Positions 10,950-22,012 are shown, counted from the stretch's first letter. The stretch: 64,000 nt of DNA from Bactericera cockerelli (GCA_024516035.1 CM044955.1:12716009-12780008), one strand, 5' to 3'. Notes: generated from the sequence alone by a model not told the origin. Numbers and translations: made by a program.

Positions 10950-11222
10950 GTGAACTGGTAGTCAAGTGAGTAACGCGCTAGACTGGTAATCCAGGTAGCA
11001 TAGGGATCCGTTGGTTTGAATCCCACCCAGTACATGAATTTTTCTTCATTAATTTGAGTTTTCGACCAAATAATAATGAGACTCTCTGATTGTTAAGTCT
11101 CTTCTGTAAATAAATATCATTAAAAAAAAAAAAAATGAGACTCTGAGGTTAAGTGGTAGAGAATCCTTTGAGCATTAACCTCGCTTGGTGGTTACCTTCC
11201 ACTAAAGAGTATTATTATTATT
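10950..11222 (+). mobile_element. SINE group C with a 48-bp nested insertion
   Basis: Head GGTAGTCAAGTG...CGCGCTAGACTGG, then GTAGCATAGGGATCCGTTGG and body ending in ACTAAAGAGTATTATTATTA. At 11086-11133 a 48-bp insert ending in poly-A is flanked by direct repeats AATGAGACTCT (11075-11085 and 11134-11144), a target-site duplication. The insert matches the end of the longer inverted repeat at 49628-49800. Confidence 0.9.
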
Positions 11223-11534
11223 ACAACCTTCAATATTTCTGCATGAATCAGTTGGTATTCCAAGCCTCATACTGCAAATTGATAGCTACTTCAGGTTTAC
11301 CACTTCACTACACACTGACCAACACAACTTTAATTTATCCATACAAGTAAAATAACATATTTGCTTTTAAAATTTTGTAATAAATTCCAACTTCCCTAGT
11401 AGCTGATGGCAAACAAAATTTTGTGTTTGTTCTACTAGTTTATTATCGAATTCTACGTTTATCGTTCATGTAATAATATTTTTACAACCTAGAATTTGAT
11501 TCAACGATGTGAAAAAAAAACATTCTTTAATTTC

Positions 11535-11775
11535 CTCATGTAAAAATAAATAAATGTGTGTTCTTTGAGTAATTATATCACAATTTTAAGTGGGTAGCAC
11601 AGAAATAAGGGACTGAACACTTTCTACTTAGATTCTTGTGTATCGCTTGTCCATAATTCCGCCACTGGTTGCTAAACACATCAAAGCAGCTACTCATTTT
11701 TCCTTATGAGGTATGAGAGTGGATCACGAAAATCTAAAATATTCCGAAAAATTCCGCTGGGATTAATAACCAAAT
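11535..11775 (-). mobile_element. LINE-end-like repeat 'L-A'
   Basis: Shares with 42840-43155 the words AAATAAATAAATGTGTGTTC, TCACAATTTTAAGTGGGTAG, ATAATTCCGCCACTGG and CTCATTTTTCCT in the same order. On the minus strand the outer part may be the degraded C-terminus of a retrotransposon protein; frames are broken here. Confidence 0.55.
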
Positions 11776-11929
11776 TTACGTGCATGCAAGCCCAGACCAA
11801 TCGACCTCCGTTCTTGGTGTAAAAAATTAACAGATATATCTCCCTTGCCTTTATCCCATATTAGCTTATGTTGCTTTTGGGGTCGGCATTGTTCAACCTC
11901 ATGTTTCAGGTTTGTACGGTGGAGCACGT

Positions 11930-12203
11930 TTTTTTTTTTTTTTTTTTTTATGGCTGGATGCCCTTCCTAACGCCAACGATTCTATTTGGTTTTAACGTCC
12001 TGATCTGGACGGGGGTGTTACCCTCCATTCGCTGGGAATCGTACCAGCTACCCACATTAACCTCACCCAGCCTAGGTAGGGCCGGAAATGCCTGCCTCAC
12101 GTCTTTGGAGGGAACAGAATTTTCTTCGAAAAGTCTGCTCCAACCGGGGATCGAACTCGGGATCTCTGGACTACGGGCAGCACAACCATTACGCCACGGA
12201 AAA
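11930..12203 (-). mobile_element. SINE group D, full length with poly-A tail
   Basis: On the minus strand: head TCCGTGGCGTAATGGTTGTG, B box GAGTTCGATCCCC, TCTTCGAAAAGTC motif, core, ACGTTAAAACCAAATAGAAT, GGCGTTAGGAAGGGCATCCA, then about 20 A (T run on + at 11930-11949). The tail differs from the 8347 copy, so group D has at least two 3' variants. Confidence 0.9.
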
Positions 12204-12689
12204 AATGAACAGATGTTTTTTTGAAATTTGGTTTGGTGTCCGTTTCGTCTGAGCAGGTTTTTTTTTTAAAAAATGACTGATGCAATAATTATGTATGCAA
12301 CATGTGGTACTATGGATGTTTTCTGTTCATTAATTCAATTTTTTTTTCTTTTCAATGGACAAGTTTTATTTATAAACTTTCTACTTTCTATAGCCTTACA
12401 GGAAATATAAATTAAATAAATAAAGAAATAAATAAGTTTAGTTGCATTGTTTTGAAACATACAAAAGTGCATAGGTACCTACTTTATGTACAGGTAATAT
12501 AAATTTAACCTCAATTTAACAACATGAATTTGGACACTTGATTTTTTCGTACCTACTGTTAGGAATATTTTTTTTCTTTTTTTTAAGTGAGTAATTTAAT
12601 ACAAATTTAATTAACTTCTATTCTTTCAGTTTTAAATTTGTAAAACGATTCTAAACTGGTGCAGATTTGGGCTTTAATCTCAACTGCTA

Positions 12690-12790
12690 AGGTCGCATCG
12701 AGACGGAGGTTTTAGCCTCCATTTGGAAACTTACCAACCAGCTACCCACAACTACCTCTCCCAGCCTGGGTTAGGCCAGTGACAACCTGG
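12690..12790 (-). mobile_element. SINE core fragment (groups D/E)
   Basis: GGAGGTTTTAGCCTCCATTT, CAACCAGCTACCCACA and CCCAGCCTGGGTTAGGCC match the core on the minus strand. Head and tail are missing. Confidence 0.6.
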
Positions 12791-12886
12791 AAATTAATAA
12801 AAAGAACATTGTACAGTTTTAATAGCCGGGTCGAGACTCGACTGCTGGGTCCCAGCTCATGTAGATTTAGGCCGATTGCTTTATTA

Positions 12887-13130
12887 TCTTCTTAATATAT
12901 AAATGTCAAAGACACTCACTGACCACTGACCACTGACTGATCATCGCTCTACAGCCCAAACCGTAAGTCCTAGGAAGCTGAAATTTGGTAGGTAGCTTTG
13001 TCTTATAGTCTAGATGTGCAATAAGACGGGATTTTTCGAAACTCCCACTACAACACCTGCCATTGGCGAAAAAGGATTTTTTGCTTTCACGGCCATGCCT
13101 CGGCCCGCAAAGCGGGCGACAGCCCGCTAG
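12887..13130 (+). mobile_element. non-autonomous Helitron, family 2
   Basis: Starts TCTTCTTAATATATAAA after an A and ends GCCCGCTAG before a T, as expected for Helitrons (A|TC...CTAG|T). Just inside the 3' end, CCCGCAAAGCGGG forms the short hairpin typical of Helitron termini. There are no target duplications and no coding sequence. Confidence 0.75.
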
Positions 13131-13439
13131 TTATAGATGAATATTATTGTAGAAGAATATGAGACAAGAAAAATTACGTGCTAATTTGATTCTACTCAAT
13201 TTTCACTTTTATATTAATGATCAACGACAAGATAGTTAACAAACAATGTATTGATTTCTACAACAACAACGAAAAAAATATTAAAGTGTACGCACACACA
13301 AATTTTAAAATTTCAATTACCTACCTACGTGTACTATGAGAACCAAACTCGGAAGAGAACTTTGTTTCGGACACATTTGCGAGATAATCTTTGTGTTAAG
13401 TATACGTGATTAAAATATTACGTTAAGAGGATTACAGAA

Positions 13440-14170
13440 TAGGGTGGGCCGAAAAAAGCGAATTTTTGAATCGAGAATTTTAATAGCAAAAAAAAGTTGC
13501 AACATGGTCAGACGTTTCCAAAAATATAACTTTTGTCGAAATTGGATGTTATCTTCCACTGCCGCAAAGCGGTTGAAGTTTGGCGGAAAAGTCGAAAAAT
13601 GGCATTTTGGACCCCACTTTAAGAAATTTATAAAAATAGTAGATGAACATCTAAGAAGCTCAAATTTGTTTCAAATTACTCAATATGTATTCTAATTTTA
13701 TTTTTAGACTAAAAATAATGAGCTTTTTGAACTCTGTTCTGTATACAGGGTGATCAAAAATCATGAAATACCACTTTTTTATGTGATTTATATGGGGTGT
13801 ATTATGTTTATATTTATTGAATTATTTGAATTAATTCTTCGATATTGGGAAACAAAATCATCAAATATTAAATATATGATAGTGCTGGACAGTTGCGATG
13901 ATATATGCATTCTTCATATATACAGGGTGGCCAAAATTTTCATAAATTATGATGATTTTTTTATGTACTTAGTTCATGGTTTTTATTTACATTACAACCA
14001 TGTTAATATTATGCTAATCAGTTTTTGGGGACATAAAACATAAATAAGGATTATAAAAAGGATAATAAGACAGTCTCTTATCCAAGATATTCCGTATGGA
14101 GCCCAGGTGATTGATGGAAAGTCTTGGGTGGACGGAAATTTTCAACCAACACAGTGCACCTTGGGAAATA
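13440..14170 (+). repeat. left terminal inverted repeat of the hAT-like element
   Basis: Matches 15058-15789 in reverse complement, differing by scattered substitutions and small indels. Inside are two TACAGGGTG(A/G) motifs (about 13745 and 13922), which resemble transposon ends and may mark older nested insertions carried in both arms. Confidence 0.9.
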
Positions 14171-14243
14171 TCTCGTAGTAACATTGGAGTGGCAGCATAA
14201 ACAATAGTAGATCAACAAATTATCTCAATACATAATATAATGA

Positions 14244-14376
14244 TATAGTTGATCGATAAGGCGGCGCACTTCTAACCTCTAACCTGGAAGTCGGTGGTTC
14301 AAGTCCTGGATACAGCGTAGATTTAGTAACTCGATTTTGAGTAGTTGTGATATCATGAAAGTAATTAACACAAGTA
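14244..14376 (+). mobile_element. SINE group B
   Basis: Head TTGATCGATAAGGCGGCGCA, B-box region GGTGGTTCAAGTCC, body AGCGTAGATTTAGTAACTCG and TTGTGATATCATGAAAG. It lies in the unique centre of the hAT-like element. Confidence 0.85.
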
Positions 14377-15057
14377 TAGTAACTTTTTTTAATGTTGTTT
14401 GCTCATCAGTAGAAGTTCATTTGATTTGCTTACATTTCTTTAGACAATAAATAGAATCTCCTCCAATGATTTTCCACTGCGCACAGTACCCAAAGTAGAT
14501 ATAACATTCCCTCGCTATTCAGCGAGAGAAAACCCATTGTTTTAAGGTACATTTTTGCCTTTGAGCTACCAGTTGTTGTTGTTAATTTGTTACCAATACC
14601 AAAGAAATTTGCAATTTTCTAATCTGAAGGACTTACCTACTTTATTTCTTTCTGAAACCACAAATGGCATGAAAGACCAGCATAATATACATTATGATAT
14701 ATTTTAAGAACCTATTTGGTTATTTTTACCGATTCATTACTTTTTTTCCCAATGGAAATAGGTGTAATGTATATATATAACCTTAGAAATCCATTCGCCA
14801 TTATACATAAGCCATTAAAACTCTTAAATAGCAGAGAGACCCAAAGAACTAGGTCGGAAACATATCAAAAGACGCGATATAAAAAAATTCGTTGTTGGGA
14901 GGGTTCGGGAGAGCTTCGTCGCGTGGTGTAGCCACCTGATACACATGGTAGCTAGACCTTATACAGTTATTTTAATAATAATAATGCAGGAAATAGAATG
15001 GTCAAACTATAAGGTAAAATTACAACAACGATAAGGGAATACGTTCCCCATACAACA

Positions 15058-15789
15058 TATTTCCCAAGGTGCACTGTACTGGGTGAAAATTTCCTTCCAC
15101 CCAAGACTTTCCATCAATCACCTGGGCTCCATACGGAATATCTTGGATAAGAGACTGTCTTATTATCCTTTTTATAATCCTTATTTATGTTTTATGTCCT
15201 CCGAAAACTGCTTAGCATAATATTTACATGGTTGTAATGTAAAAAAAAACCATGAACTAAGTACATAAAAAAGTCATCATAATTTATGAAAATTTTGGCC
15301 ACCCTGTATATCTGAAGAATGCAAATATCATCGAAACTGTCCAGCACTATCATATATTTAATATTTGATGATTTTGTTTCCCAATATCGAAGAATTAATT
15401 CAAATAATTCAATAAATATAAACATAATATACCCCAAAAAAATCACATAAAAAAGTAGTATTTCATGATTTTGGATCACCCTGTATACAGAACAGAGTTC
15501 AAAAATCTCATTATTGTTAGTCTAAAAATAAAATTAGAACACATATTGAGTAATTTGAAACAAATTTGAGCTTCTTAGATGTTCATCTACTATTTTTATA
15601 AATTTCTTAAAGTGGGGTCCAAAATGCTATTTTTCGACTTTTCCGCCAAACTTCAACCGCTTTGCGGCAGTGGAAGATAACATCCAATTTCGACAAAAGT
15701 TATATTTTTGGAAACGTCTGACCATGCTGCAACTTTTTTTTGCTATTAAAATTCTCGATTCAAAAATTCGCTTTTTTCGACCCACCCTA
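15058..15789 (-). repeat. right terminal inverted repeat of the hAT-like element
   Basis: Mirror of 13440-14170. The right flank repeats the 8-bp target duplication at 15790-15797. Confidence 0.9.
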
Positions 15790-15900
15790 TTACAGAACAC
15801 AATACCATGCTATGGAAAGCAAAAATATGAATTGTTTTGACAGATTCCTTTTACCTTTAACATAGGCGATTGATGGCGCATTTAGTGGATCTTTGTGAAC

Positions 15901-16101
15901 AGTGGCTTGATCGATAAGGCGGCGGACTTGCAACTGGGAGGTCGGTGGTTCAAATCCCGGTTTCATCGTAAGATTAAGCAAAGCGAGTTTGAGCAGTTGT
16001 GATATCACGAAAGTGTTTTTTTTTTTGGCATTGGTTATTCTCCTTATCATGGGAATTTGCCATACAGCCATACGAAAGTGATTAACAGAAATATGATAAC
16101 T
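15901..16101 (+). mobile_element. SINE group B with a 56-bp nested insertion
   Basis: Head GCTTGATCGATAAGGCGGCG, B box GGTTCAAATCCC and the usual body. A 56-bp insert starting with a T run (16016-16071) is flanked by ACGAAAGTG at 16007-16015 and 16072-16080. It reads as a minus-strand retroposed scrap with a poly-A tail and a 9-bp target duplication. Confidence 0.85.
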
Positions 16102-16315
16102 TTAGTGGATCTTTGTGCAGAAATGACTCTTTCAAATGCTTTCTTTATCATTGTAGATCAAGTGATTATAGCGCTAGTTTGTTAATGGAGGAAGAGTGGG
16201 TATGCACTGGTTCGTATTCTATCAAGTTCGTATTCTATCAATATTTTACCAATAAACTGAAAAAATAATAAGAAACCACAAGGAAGAATCCTTGCCCTAT
16301 CCTCCTGAGACCTGG

Positions 16316-16335
16316 ATGTACTTTTAAAAGTACAT
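16316..16335. repeat. 20-bp perfect palindrome, copy 1
   Basis: ATGTACTTTTAAAAGTACAT, 16 bases inside the left end of the 16295-17419 element. Confidence 0.9.
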
Positions 16336-16476
16336 GAGGCAGGTACTGCTTGAGTCCTGAGATTTTTTTTTATTTTTTTTTTATTTTTTATTCCTGTTTA
16401 TAATGATTAGGGAGTCATTATAAGTGTGTAAGTACAAAGAAAATTACCAAATACGGCCTGAAATAAGAGATATCAA

Positions 16477-16496
16477 TGTACTTTATAAAGTACATA
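16477..16496. repeat. 20-bp perfect palindrome, copy 2
   Basis: ATGTACTTTATAAAGTACAT: same outer arms as copy 1 with a different centre. Confidence 0.9.
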
Positions 16497-16999
16497 AGGA
16501 CTCAATGCAGTGTTTTTTTCTACTATTACTCTCACAGCTGAGTAAAGATAAACACAAATTTTCATATAAAAAAGTGTTTGGTCTTTTATTTGAACTTAAG
16601 TTTTGACAAGATTTAAACTTTAAATGAACCTACCTACTTACTGAAACAGTGAGAAACAATAAATTTTGATTTTTTTTGTAGATTTTTTTTTTCATAGAAA
16701 ATAGAAAAATTATAGATTTTTTTCCATACCTATTCTTAAAGTTTAAGAACTTTGTTATTAAACATATCAGTACTTGGAACTACAAAGTATAGAAGTAGTT
16801 TTCTAAATAATCATTAGTGGGAACTGACATCAATTTTGATGGAATGTTAGAAAGCAATTATGCTTTTTTGTTAAGCACAGAGTACATTTGATTTTTGTTC
16901 TTTGATTGCATTTTTCCCCACGGCACCTGTGTTCGTCTTCAACAATAGGCAAGTGTTTGGCTCCACTCTTTCTTTACTGATTACTAGATTGAATCCCAA

Positions 17000-17017
17000 T
17001 GTACTTTAAAAAGTACA
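17000..17017. repeat. 18-bp imperfect palindrome, copy 3
   Basis: TGTACTTTAAAAAGTACA: outer arms conserved, centre imperfect. Confidence 0.8.
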
Positions 17018-17344
17018 CCCAACTTTGGTCGTTGTTATTGCAAAGGAAACAAATAGTAAACACCATGAGGTAACTTCAGGACGAGGTCCAAAGTAAAAGA
17101 AATATATATTTAATTTAAAACGTGTCAAAAAATTCAAGAATATTCAATTACTGCTTTTCATAGGGGTTGACGTTTTCTGGCGATGCTTGGACATGTTTTT
17201 AGCTCCAAATCATAACTACAAATGAAAAGATTTTTTCCACAAAATTGTTTTGTTTACAATTCAAAACACCTGAATAAAATATTCCGATCAACTTCAGACC
17301 ACTATCTTCTCTCAAAAACCGTCGGGAATTTTTGAAAATTCCAT

Positions 17345-17360
17345 GTACTTTTAAAAGTAC
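17345..17360. repeat. 16-bp perfect palindrome, copy 4
   Basis: GTACTTTTAAAAGTAC near the right end of the same element, followed by CCAGGTCTTAATC, which echoes the terminal GACCTGG word. Confidence 0.9.
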
Positions 17361-17419
17361 GCCAGGTCTTAATCAGTACTTTCGGGAAAACATGCCCAGG
17401 TCTCAGGAGAGGTATAGGG

Positions 17420-19250
17420 TGCCACTGGGGTCATCATAAGACCTGGAGAGTGCCAATACATATTACAGTCATACCTAGGGAAATTTTAAAATTATATGAG
17501 TGACAAAGCATGAAAAGAAAACATACGCTGGAATAAAAGTATGTTATAGGTAATATATATCTTAGGTTCTATGCCGTGTCAGTAGTTTAGGAGATTCAAG
17601 AGATCATCTTTAATAAATCATCTTGTGAAAAATATAGACTTAAACTCATTGGAGTGCAAATAACTTTATCCAACAAGTTTGCTGGGAAAATAATTATTAT
17701 AAAAAATAATTTCATTACAGGAAGTAAGTAGATATTTTCTAATTGACCCGTGCTTGCTAAAACTAATATTTTCTGCCTTTGAGCAATATTACTACATAAA
17801 ATGTGGGAAGGTAAAAGTTTAGATGATTTTCAATTAGTTTCCAGAACAAGTATTATTATGTATGCTGCAAGAACAGGGTGTTAGGTTAGAGGGAAATAGT
17901 TTATTGTTTCAGCACTCTGGCTCCTTCATTGACAGCTACGAACTTGAAAATGTGTGTGAAGATTATGGCCCCTTTGTACTTCAGATATATTATACTTACA
18001 ATCAGAAGAACGCCAGCCCACCACATTTGAATTTTTTCACGCCAACAAAAATGTGCCAGATTTGATCAAATAAAATATATTTTTAATAGATTTTTTTTTT
18101 TTTTTTGAAATTTATTTATTTACTGCAATACAGAACAGATGTATGTCAATTACAATGAAATTTGACATACACCCAATGAAATTATAATACACTGATGTAT
18201 ATTACAGTAATGTATGACGTAATTTATGCTTACCTACTAGCAAGATAATTTATAATACCTGCCTTTTTTCTTGAATGATTCTTCAACCATCAGCCAGGTA
18301 GTAAAAAAGTAAAAACAAAATTAATCATACTCTGAGGTCCTCACAACAGGTGTCACAAGTCAATATAATTTCTTACAGTGGGGGATGTTACTATGTACTA
18401 CAGCAGGGCAGGATTTTATCTGCTCTGTACTTGGATATCCGGGTTCCACTTATACCTCGAGAATATAAAAGAAAATAAAAAGTCCTATTTCTTATTTTCC
18501 GCGCTACCTACTAAAATCGTGATATAATAACACACATTTATGTTTATAATTATGTAAGTATCTATTAAATAACTTCTTGTTAAGAAACTTATCTTTGATT
18601 ATAACTTTAGGCTCTGAATTCTATAATAATATCTAATGTGACTCTCCGTCGCGTCGTATTATTATTTTCAATGAAATCATAACAAAAACATATATTTTCT
18701 GAAGTCGCACATATTTTAGAATTTGGACTATTTAGATAAACTTTATTCATCTTAATACTCGTATTTTATAAATTTAGAATGAAATCGTGTAGCTACATAT
18801 CCCAGTTCCACAGTCCACACGATAATAATAAGAAAAAAAACTACTGAGATTCGACCCCCCCCCCCCTAAATTGATCACGCTACCTCGCAAAATGATATAA
18901 AACCATTTTATTTTATTTTAAATTTAATCCTCGATGAAGCACAAGGGAACGTTTAAAAATAAAGATTTTTTTGTCTCCGTTTTTTCCTTCTGCTCTCCCT
19001 CTTTCAAAACTCAACCTCCACTGACTTAATGACTTTCATAACTTGTTTATTCTTTGTTGTTCTTATATTAAATACGTTACAAAAAAAATCGCTTGATTTT
19101 GATGGGACATTTTCAAGTTGAGTTTACATTATTTACAAAAACGATAACTTCTTCTTCTTTCTTTCTTTTCTTTTATTCCGTCTCATCTCGCTCAAGCAGG
19201 GTTGACGTTGTTCAACCTCATGGTTGAGATTGGTTGGTTTTGGCACATTT
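17420..19250. other. no gene seen; possible retroposon tails
   Basis: AT-rich. A T run at about 18091-18106 followed by AAATTTATTTATTTACTG looks like the 3' tail of a minus-strand retroposon. A piece near 18460-18550 (TTTTCCGCGCTACC, TCGTGATATAATAACAC) belongs to repeat L-A. A 10-C run lies near 18857. Confidence 0.4.
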
Positions 19251-19254
19251 TTTA

Positions 19255-19512
19255 CGCGTGGATGCACTTCCTAACGCCAACGATTCTATTTGATTTAACG
19301 TCCTGGATAAGGACGGGGGTTTTACCCTCCATTCGCTGGGAATCGTACCAGTTACCCACATTAACCTCAACTAGCCTGGGTAGGGCTGGAAATGCCAGCC
19401 TCACATGTACGGAGGGGACAGAATTTCCTGTGTGAAAAGTCTGCTTCGACTGGGGATTGAACTCAGGATCTCTAGACTACGGGCAGTAGTCAAAACCGTT
19501 ACGCCACGAAAT
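19255..19512 (-). mobile_element. SINE group D, full-length type
   Basis: Minus strand: head with CGTGGCGTAACGGTTTTGAC, a region related to AGATCCTGAGTTCAATCCCC, the core, and the GGCGTTAGGAAGTGCATCCA tail variant. More diverged than the copy at 11930-12203. Confidence 0.88.
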
Positions 19513-19514
19513 CA

Positions 19515-20030
19515 CCATGTTTTAAGACACATCCGAAAAAATGTTTTTTAAATTCAAAGGATTTAATTTTGAATTCAATACACTCGGGGTCAAATGGGGG
19601 CCGTTCTGGTGAAAATTAAAACGATTTTTCTATTTTTATTGAATAAAGCTGTTGAAATTTTGTAGTGTTATTGAGAAGATTTATTTAAGTTTAGTAGTGA
19701 AAATTTGTGTTTGTGAAAGTTAAGGGGGTCGCACTATGGTAAAACATCGAACAAGGGCCAAAAAAAGGGCCGGTTGATAATCTTTAATTAAAACTTATCG
19801 AGTGGGTTATTAAGTGAAATGTCTTGATGTTCTCATGCTTGATATGACATTTTTAATTCGATAATAGAATCTGTGTGAGGTTTACAGTTCACAGAACCAC
19901 TAGTTTGATTTTATGCACGCCGTGTATTTAAACAAATATGCAATGTGTGTTGCACGATAAATCAGTGGAGATGCTTCACTCTCCTCCAATGATTATAATC
20001 AAATCAAGAATAATTATTCTGCGTTGAAAA
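19515..20030. other. no gene seen
   Basis: AT-rich; no feature supported before the LINE protein end that follows. Confidence 0.5.
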
Positions 20031-20034
20031 TTAT

Positions 20035-20381
20035 TTTGTAATGGGTAGATTTTCTCTGAATCTAATCCTTCCACCGGATAAAAAAGGCGGCCACGCCCCA
20101 GTGTCTCTTTTGCGAGGAAGATGACGGGCCAGAACACACACTGTTTCAGTGTATACGATGGCTCGCAGAAAGAAATACGGCAGAATCCAAAATCGGACAT
20201 CGAATTAGTATAGATAATCTGATTACCACCATGACCGAAAACGAAAAAAAATTGGGCGGCAATCAAAGAAATGGTCAGTTCAATCCTAAAAAATAAATCA
20301 GAAATCGAGAGAAGACTCAGATCCGAGAGAGTAGCCCCCTCTGGCCCTTCTCCTCGCAGTAGAGACACGGGAACTCCTTAG
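20035..20381 (+). pseudogene. LINE ORF2 C-terminal end, frameshifted relic
   Basis: One + frame gives FHRIKKAATPQCLFCEEDD then PEHTLFQCIRWLAE: a CX2C...HX4C zinc-binding knuckle in the position found at the C-terminus of I/R1/Jockey-type non-LTR retrotransposon proteins. The frame must shift once just upstream (near 20063, after GRFSLNL) and once at the A run near 20240. It then continues WAAIKEMVSSILKNKSEIER to a TAG at 20379-20381. Everything upstream (reverse transcriptase, endonuclease) is missing, so this is a 5'-truncated dead copy. A GC-rich 3' region follows to about 20680, ending in AAATAAAATAAAAG. Confidence 0.75.
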
Positions 20382-20678
20382 CTATCCATAACCACATTGC
20401 ACAGTCGCTGATGGACCGATCTAAAATAATTTAACCAAATAGGCTCCTGCCGCGCGGAGTCGGCCCGTCAGCGACTAGGCACGCCGCATTCCATAGGTAA
20501 CAACTATCAGCAGTATAAGATATACATTAAAATAAGTAGGTTAGTAAAACCAACATAGTATGTAAGTAAAACGCTCAGTTCTTTTTCTTTTAAAATTTCA
20601 TTATTATTTATATATTAGAAACAAACAAGGTAGTAGAAATGGAAGTAGGCAGAACAAATCATCATTAAATAAAATAAA

Positions 20679-20709
20679 AGTATATCACATTAGAAGTATA
20701 TCACATTAG
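20679..20709. repeat. short direct repeat AGTATATCACATTAG, two copies
   Basis: The 15-bp word occurs at about 20679 and again at about 20694. It sits between the LINE 3' tail and the end of the minus-strand frame 20701-21315, whose stop codon lies inside the second copy. It may be a target duplication or a small slippage product. Confidence 0.6.
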
Positions 20710-21315
20710 GGTGCAACAATTGGGAAGACACAGTAAACAACACTCCGGCTCTGGGTCAAGCCTGCCCGGATTCCAAGGAGAAACCGGGACAGGGGAGCTG
20801 TAGTACCGACTCAAAAGGGAATACTCTGCATTCTGCAGGTCCTCCCTAACTTCTTCCCTAGTCAGCCCCTTGAAAGACAAAAACTTAAAATAAATCGTCT
20901 CCAACATATCTAGATCAACAGGTAGACCTGCCCCAGAAATTCTGGTAATCACAGTTACATAGGAATCACCTGTCGGTAAAACAGTTGTTCTCCTCTCGCG
21001 GAAAAAGCACAACAGTAAACGTACTGCTCCGAATATTCTATCGTCACATAATCGGCTCAGGAGTATCCTCTCCTGCATCTCCAACTCCATGGTGGGCGGG
21101 GGAGGACACTCTCGCAAGTTGAGCTGGGGGGAAGACGAGCTCCCGGGCGAGCTCACGGCGACATCCGGCACCGCCGACCCAGGTGGTCGGATCCTCTTGG
21201 TCTTAAAAGACCGCGACAGCGCCCGCAAAAATCTATTTCCTTTATCCTCGGGCTCGTCGAGGGTCGGCTCCTTTGCCTCCTTAACAGGAATGGAGGGGCT
21301 GCCCCCGACAACCAC
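20701..21315 (-). CDS. unrecognised 204-codon frame, possible old gene or element ORF
   Basis: I do not recognise the family. The product has a Pro/Ser/Lys-rich basic N-terminal third (residues 1-70), then a mixed-charge, helix-prone region (about 78-180) with LLLCFFRERR and LDMLETIYFKFLSF, and a Cys-rich C-terminus (CCLLCLPNCCTLM). The last four residues, CTLM, fit a CaaX prenylation pattern. The composition is more protein-like than other frames here, and the region is GC-rich compared with its flanks. No introns or promoter are evident. An overlapping frame starting at 21341 offers an alternative N-terminus. The frame is antisense to a possible + strand retroelement ending in the A tract at 22021, so it could be part of a retroelement, an old gene capture, or a chance frame. 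The ATG at 21313-21315 is simply the first in frame. Confidence 0.35.
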   Translation of the reverse strand: MVVGGSPSIPVKEAKEPTLDEPEDKGNRFLRALSRSFKTKRIRPPGSAVPDVAVSSPGSSSSPQLNLRECPPPPTMELEMQERILLSRLCDDRIFGAVRLLLCFFRERRTTVLPTGDSYVTVITRISGAGLPVDLDMLETIYFKFLSFKGLTREEVREDLQNAEYSLLSRYYSSPVPVSPWNPGRLDPEPECCLLCLPNCCTLM

Positions 21316-21359
21316 TCATCCCAGAGCGAATCGCACGCCATATTACGAAGTATGAAGTA

Positions 21360-22012
21360 GGAAAAAGAAAACTATAACTTTTGTAAGATTACGAGATGAT
21401 GAGGTACTCTATACGGTAGGCAGATTATTACTATCTGAGAAATACACAAATTACACGAAACAGAGTAGTCTGTTGTTTATTTTCATGCGGAGTCTGAACT
21501 TCAGACCTCATCTCACATTGTCGCTATAAATACTTCCGCTACATTGCTAACCTAGTTTTAGGTCTGTTTAGTTTAGTTTTAGTTTGTTTTGTTCTATTTG
21601 TATGATCAATGATACTCCTATGCCGGGGCCGGTGTATGTACGTCATTCTGCTACACCGTCTTTCTATAATTTATCCTCAGATATACCCATATTATATGTA
21701 TTTTATAATTATATTTCTCTGTAATTAATTATAAGTTTGTTTATCTATTGGTTGCCGTGTGGAAGTATTGTTACCAGTTCCCGCACGGTTTGGAAAAGCT
21801 TTGCGGGGGTTGCGGGATGGTTTTTTAGTGTTTACCTGACCGGATGTAGGCAGACAGGGACCAGGGGACAACCCTGAAGGCCGGTCAGGCTTCACATAGC
21901 CAGGGGTCTCCCGGCGGGGGGTGGGGATGACTAACGCTATCCTCTCCTTCCGTTGGAAGGCAACCGTTGGCTCAGCCGATTTTTTGCCAGCACGTAACCC
22001 ACGCAAAACTTA

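Larger units (their letters stand above)
13440..15789. mobile_element. hAT-like foldback transposon, non-autonomous, 2,350 bp
   Basis: Two arms of about 731 bp are inverted copies of each other (13440-14170 and 15058-15789) around an 887-bp centre. The ends read TAGGGTGGG inward. The element is flanked by identical 8-bp direct repeats TTACAGAA (13432-13439 and 15790-15797). An 8-bp duplication with TAGGG-type termini is the hallmark of hAT elements. No transposase is seen. Similar 97- and 95-codon frames in the two arms are mirror copies of the same DNA, not genes. A group B SINE sits in the centre. Confidence 0.88.
16295..17419. mobile_element. candidate DNA transposon with palindrome-rich ends
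   Basis: The ends are inverted: CCCTATC...CTCCTGAGACCTGG at 16295 and CCAGGTCTCAGGAG...ATAGGG at 17419. Within it, GTACTTTNNAAAGTAC-type palindromes occur four times, two of them just inside the ends. No target duplication was found and no transposase frame exists. CCCT-type ends recall piggyBac-like elements, but there is no TTAA flank, so the class is open. Confidence 0.55.

Noticed and set aside
13750..14043. 97-codon frame and its mirror at 15192-15479 as a duplicated gene
   Set aside because: They are the two arms of one inverted-repeat transposon. Conservation between them reflects arm identity, and no protein family is recognisable.
21725..22006. 93-codon minus-strand frame as a gene
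   Set aside because: Pro/Arg-rich reading of a GC-rich block that looks like the 3' part of a + strand retroelement; no domain or homologue recognised.
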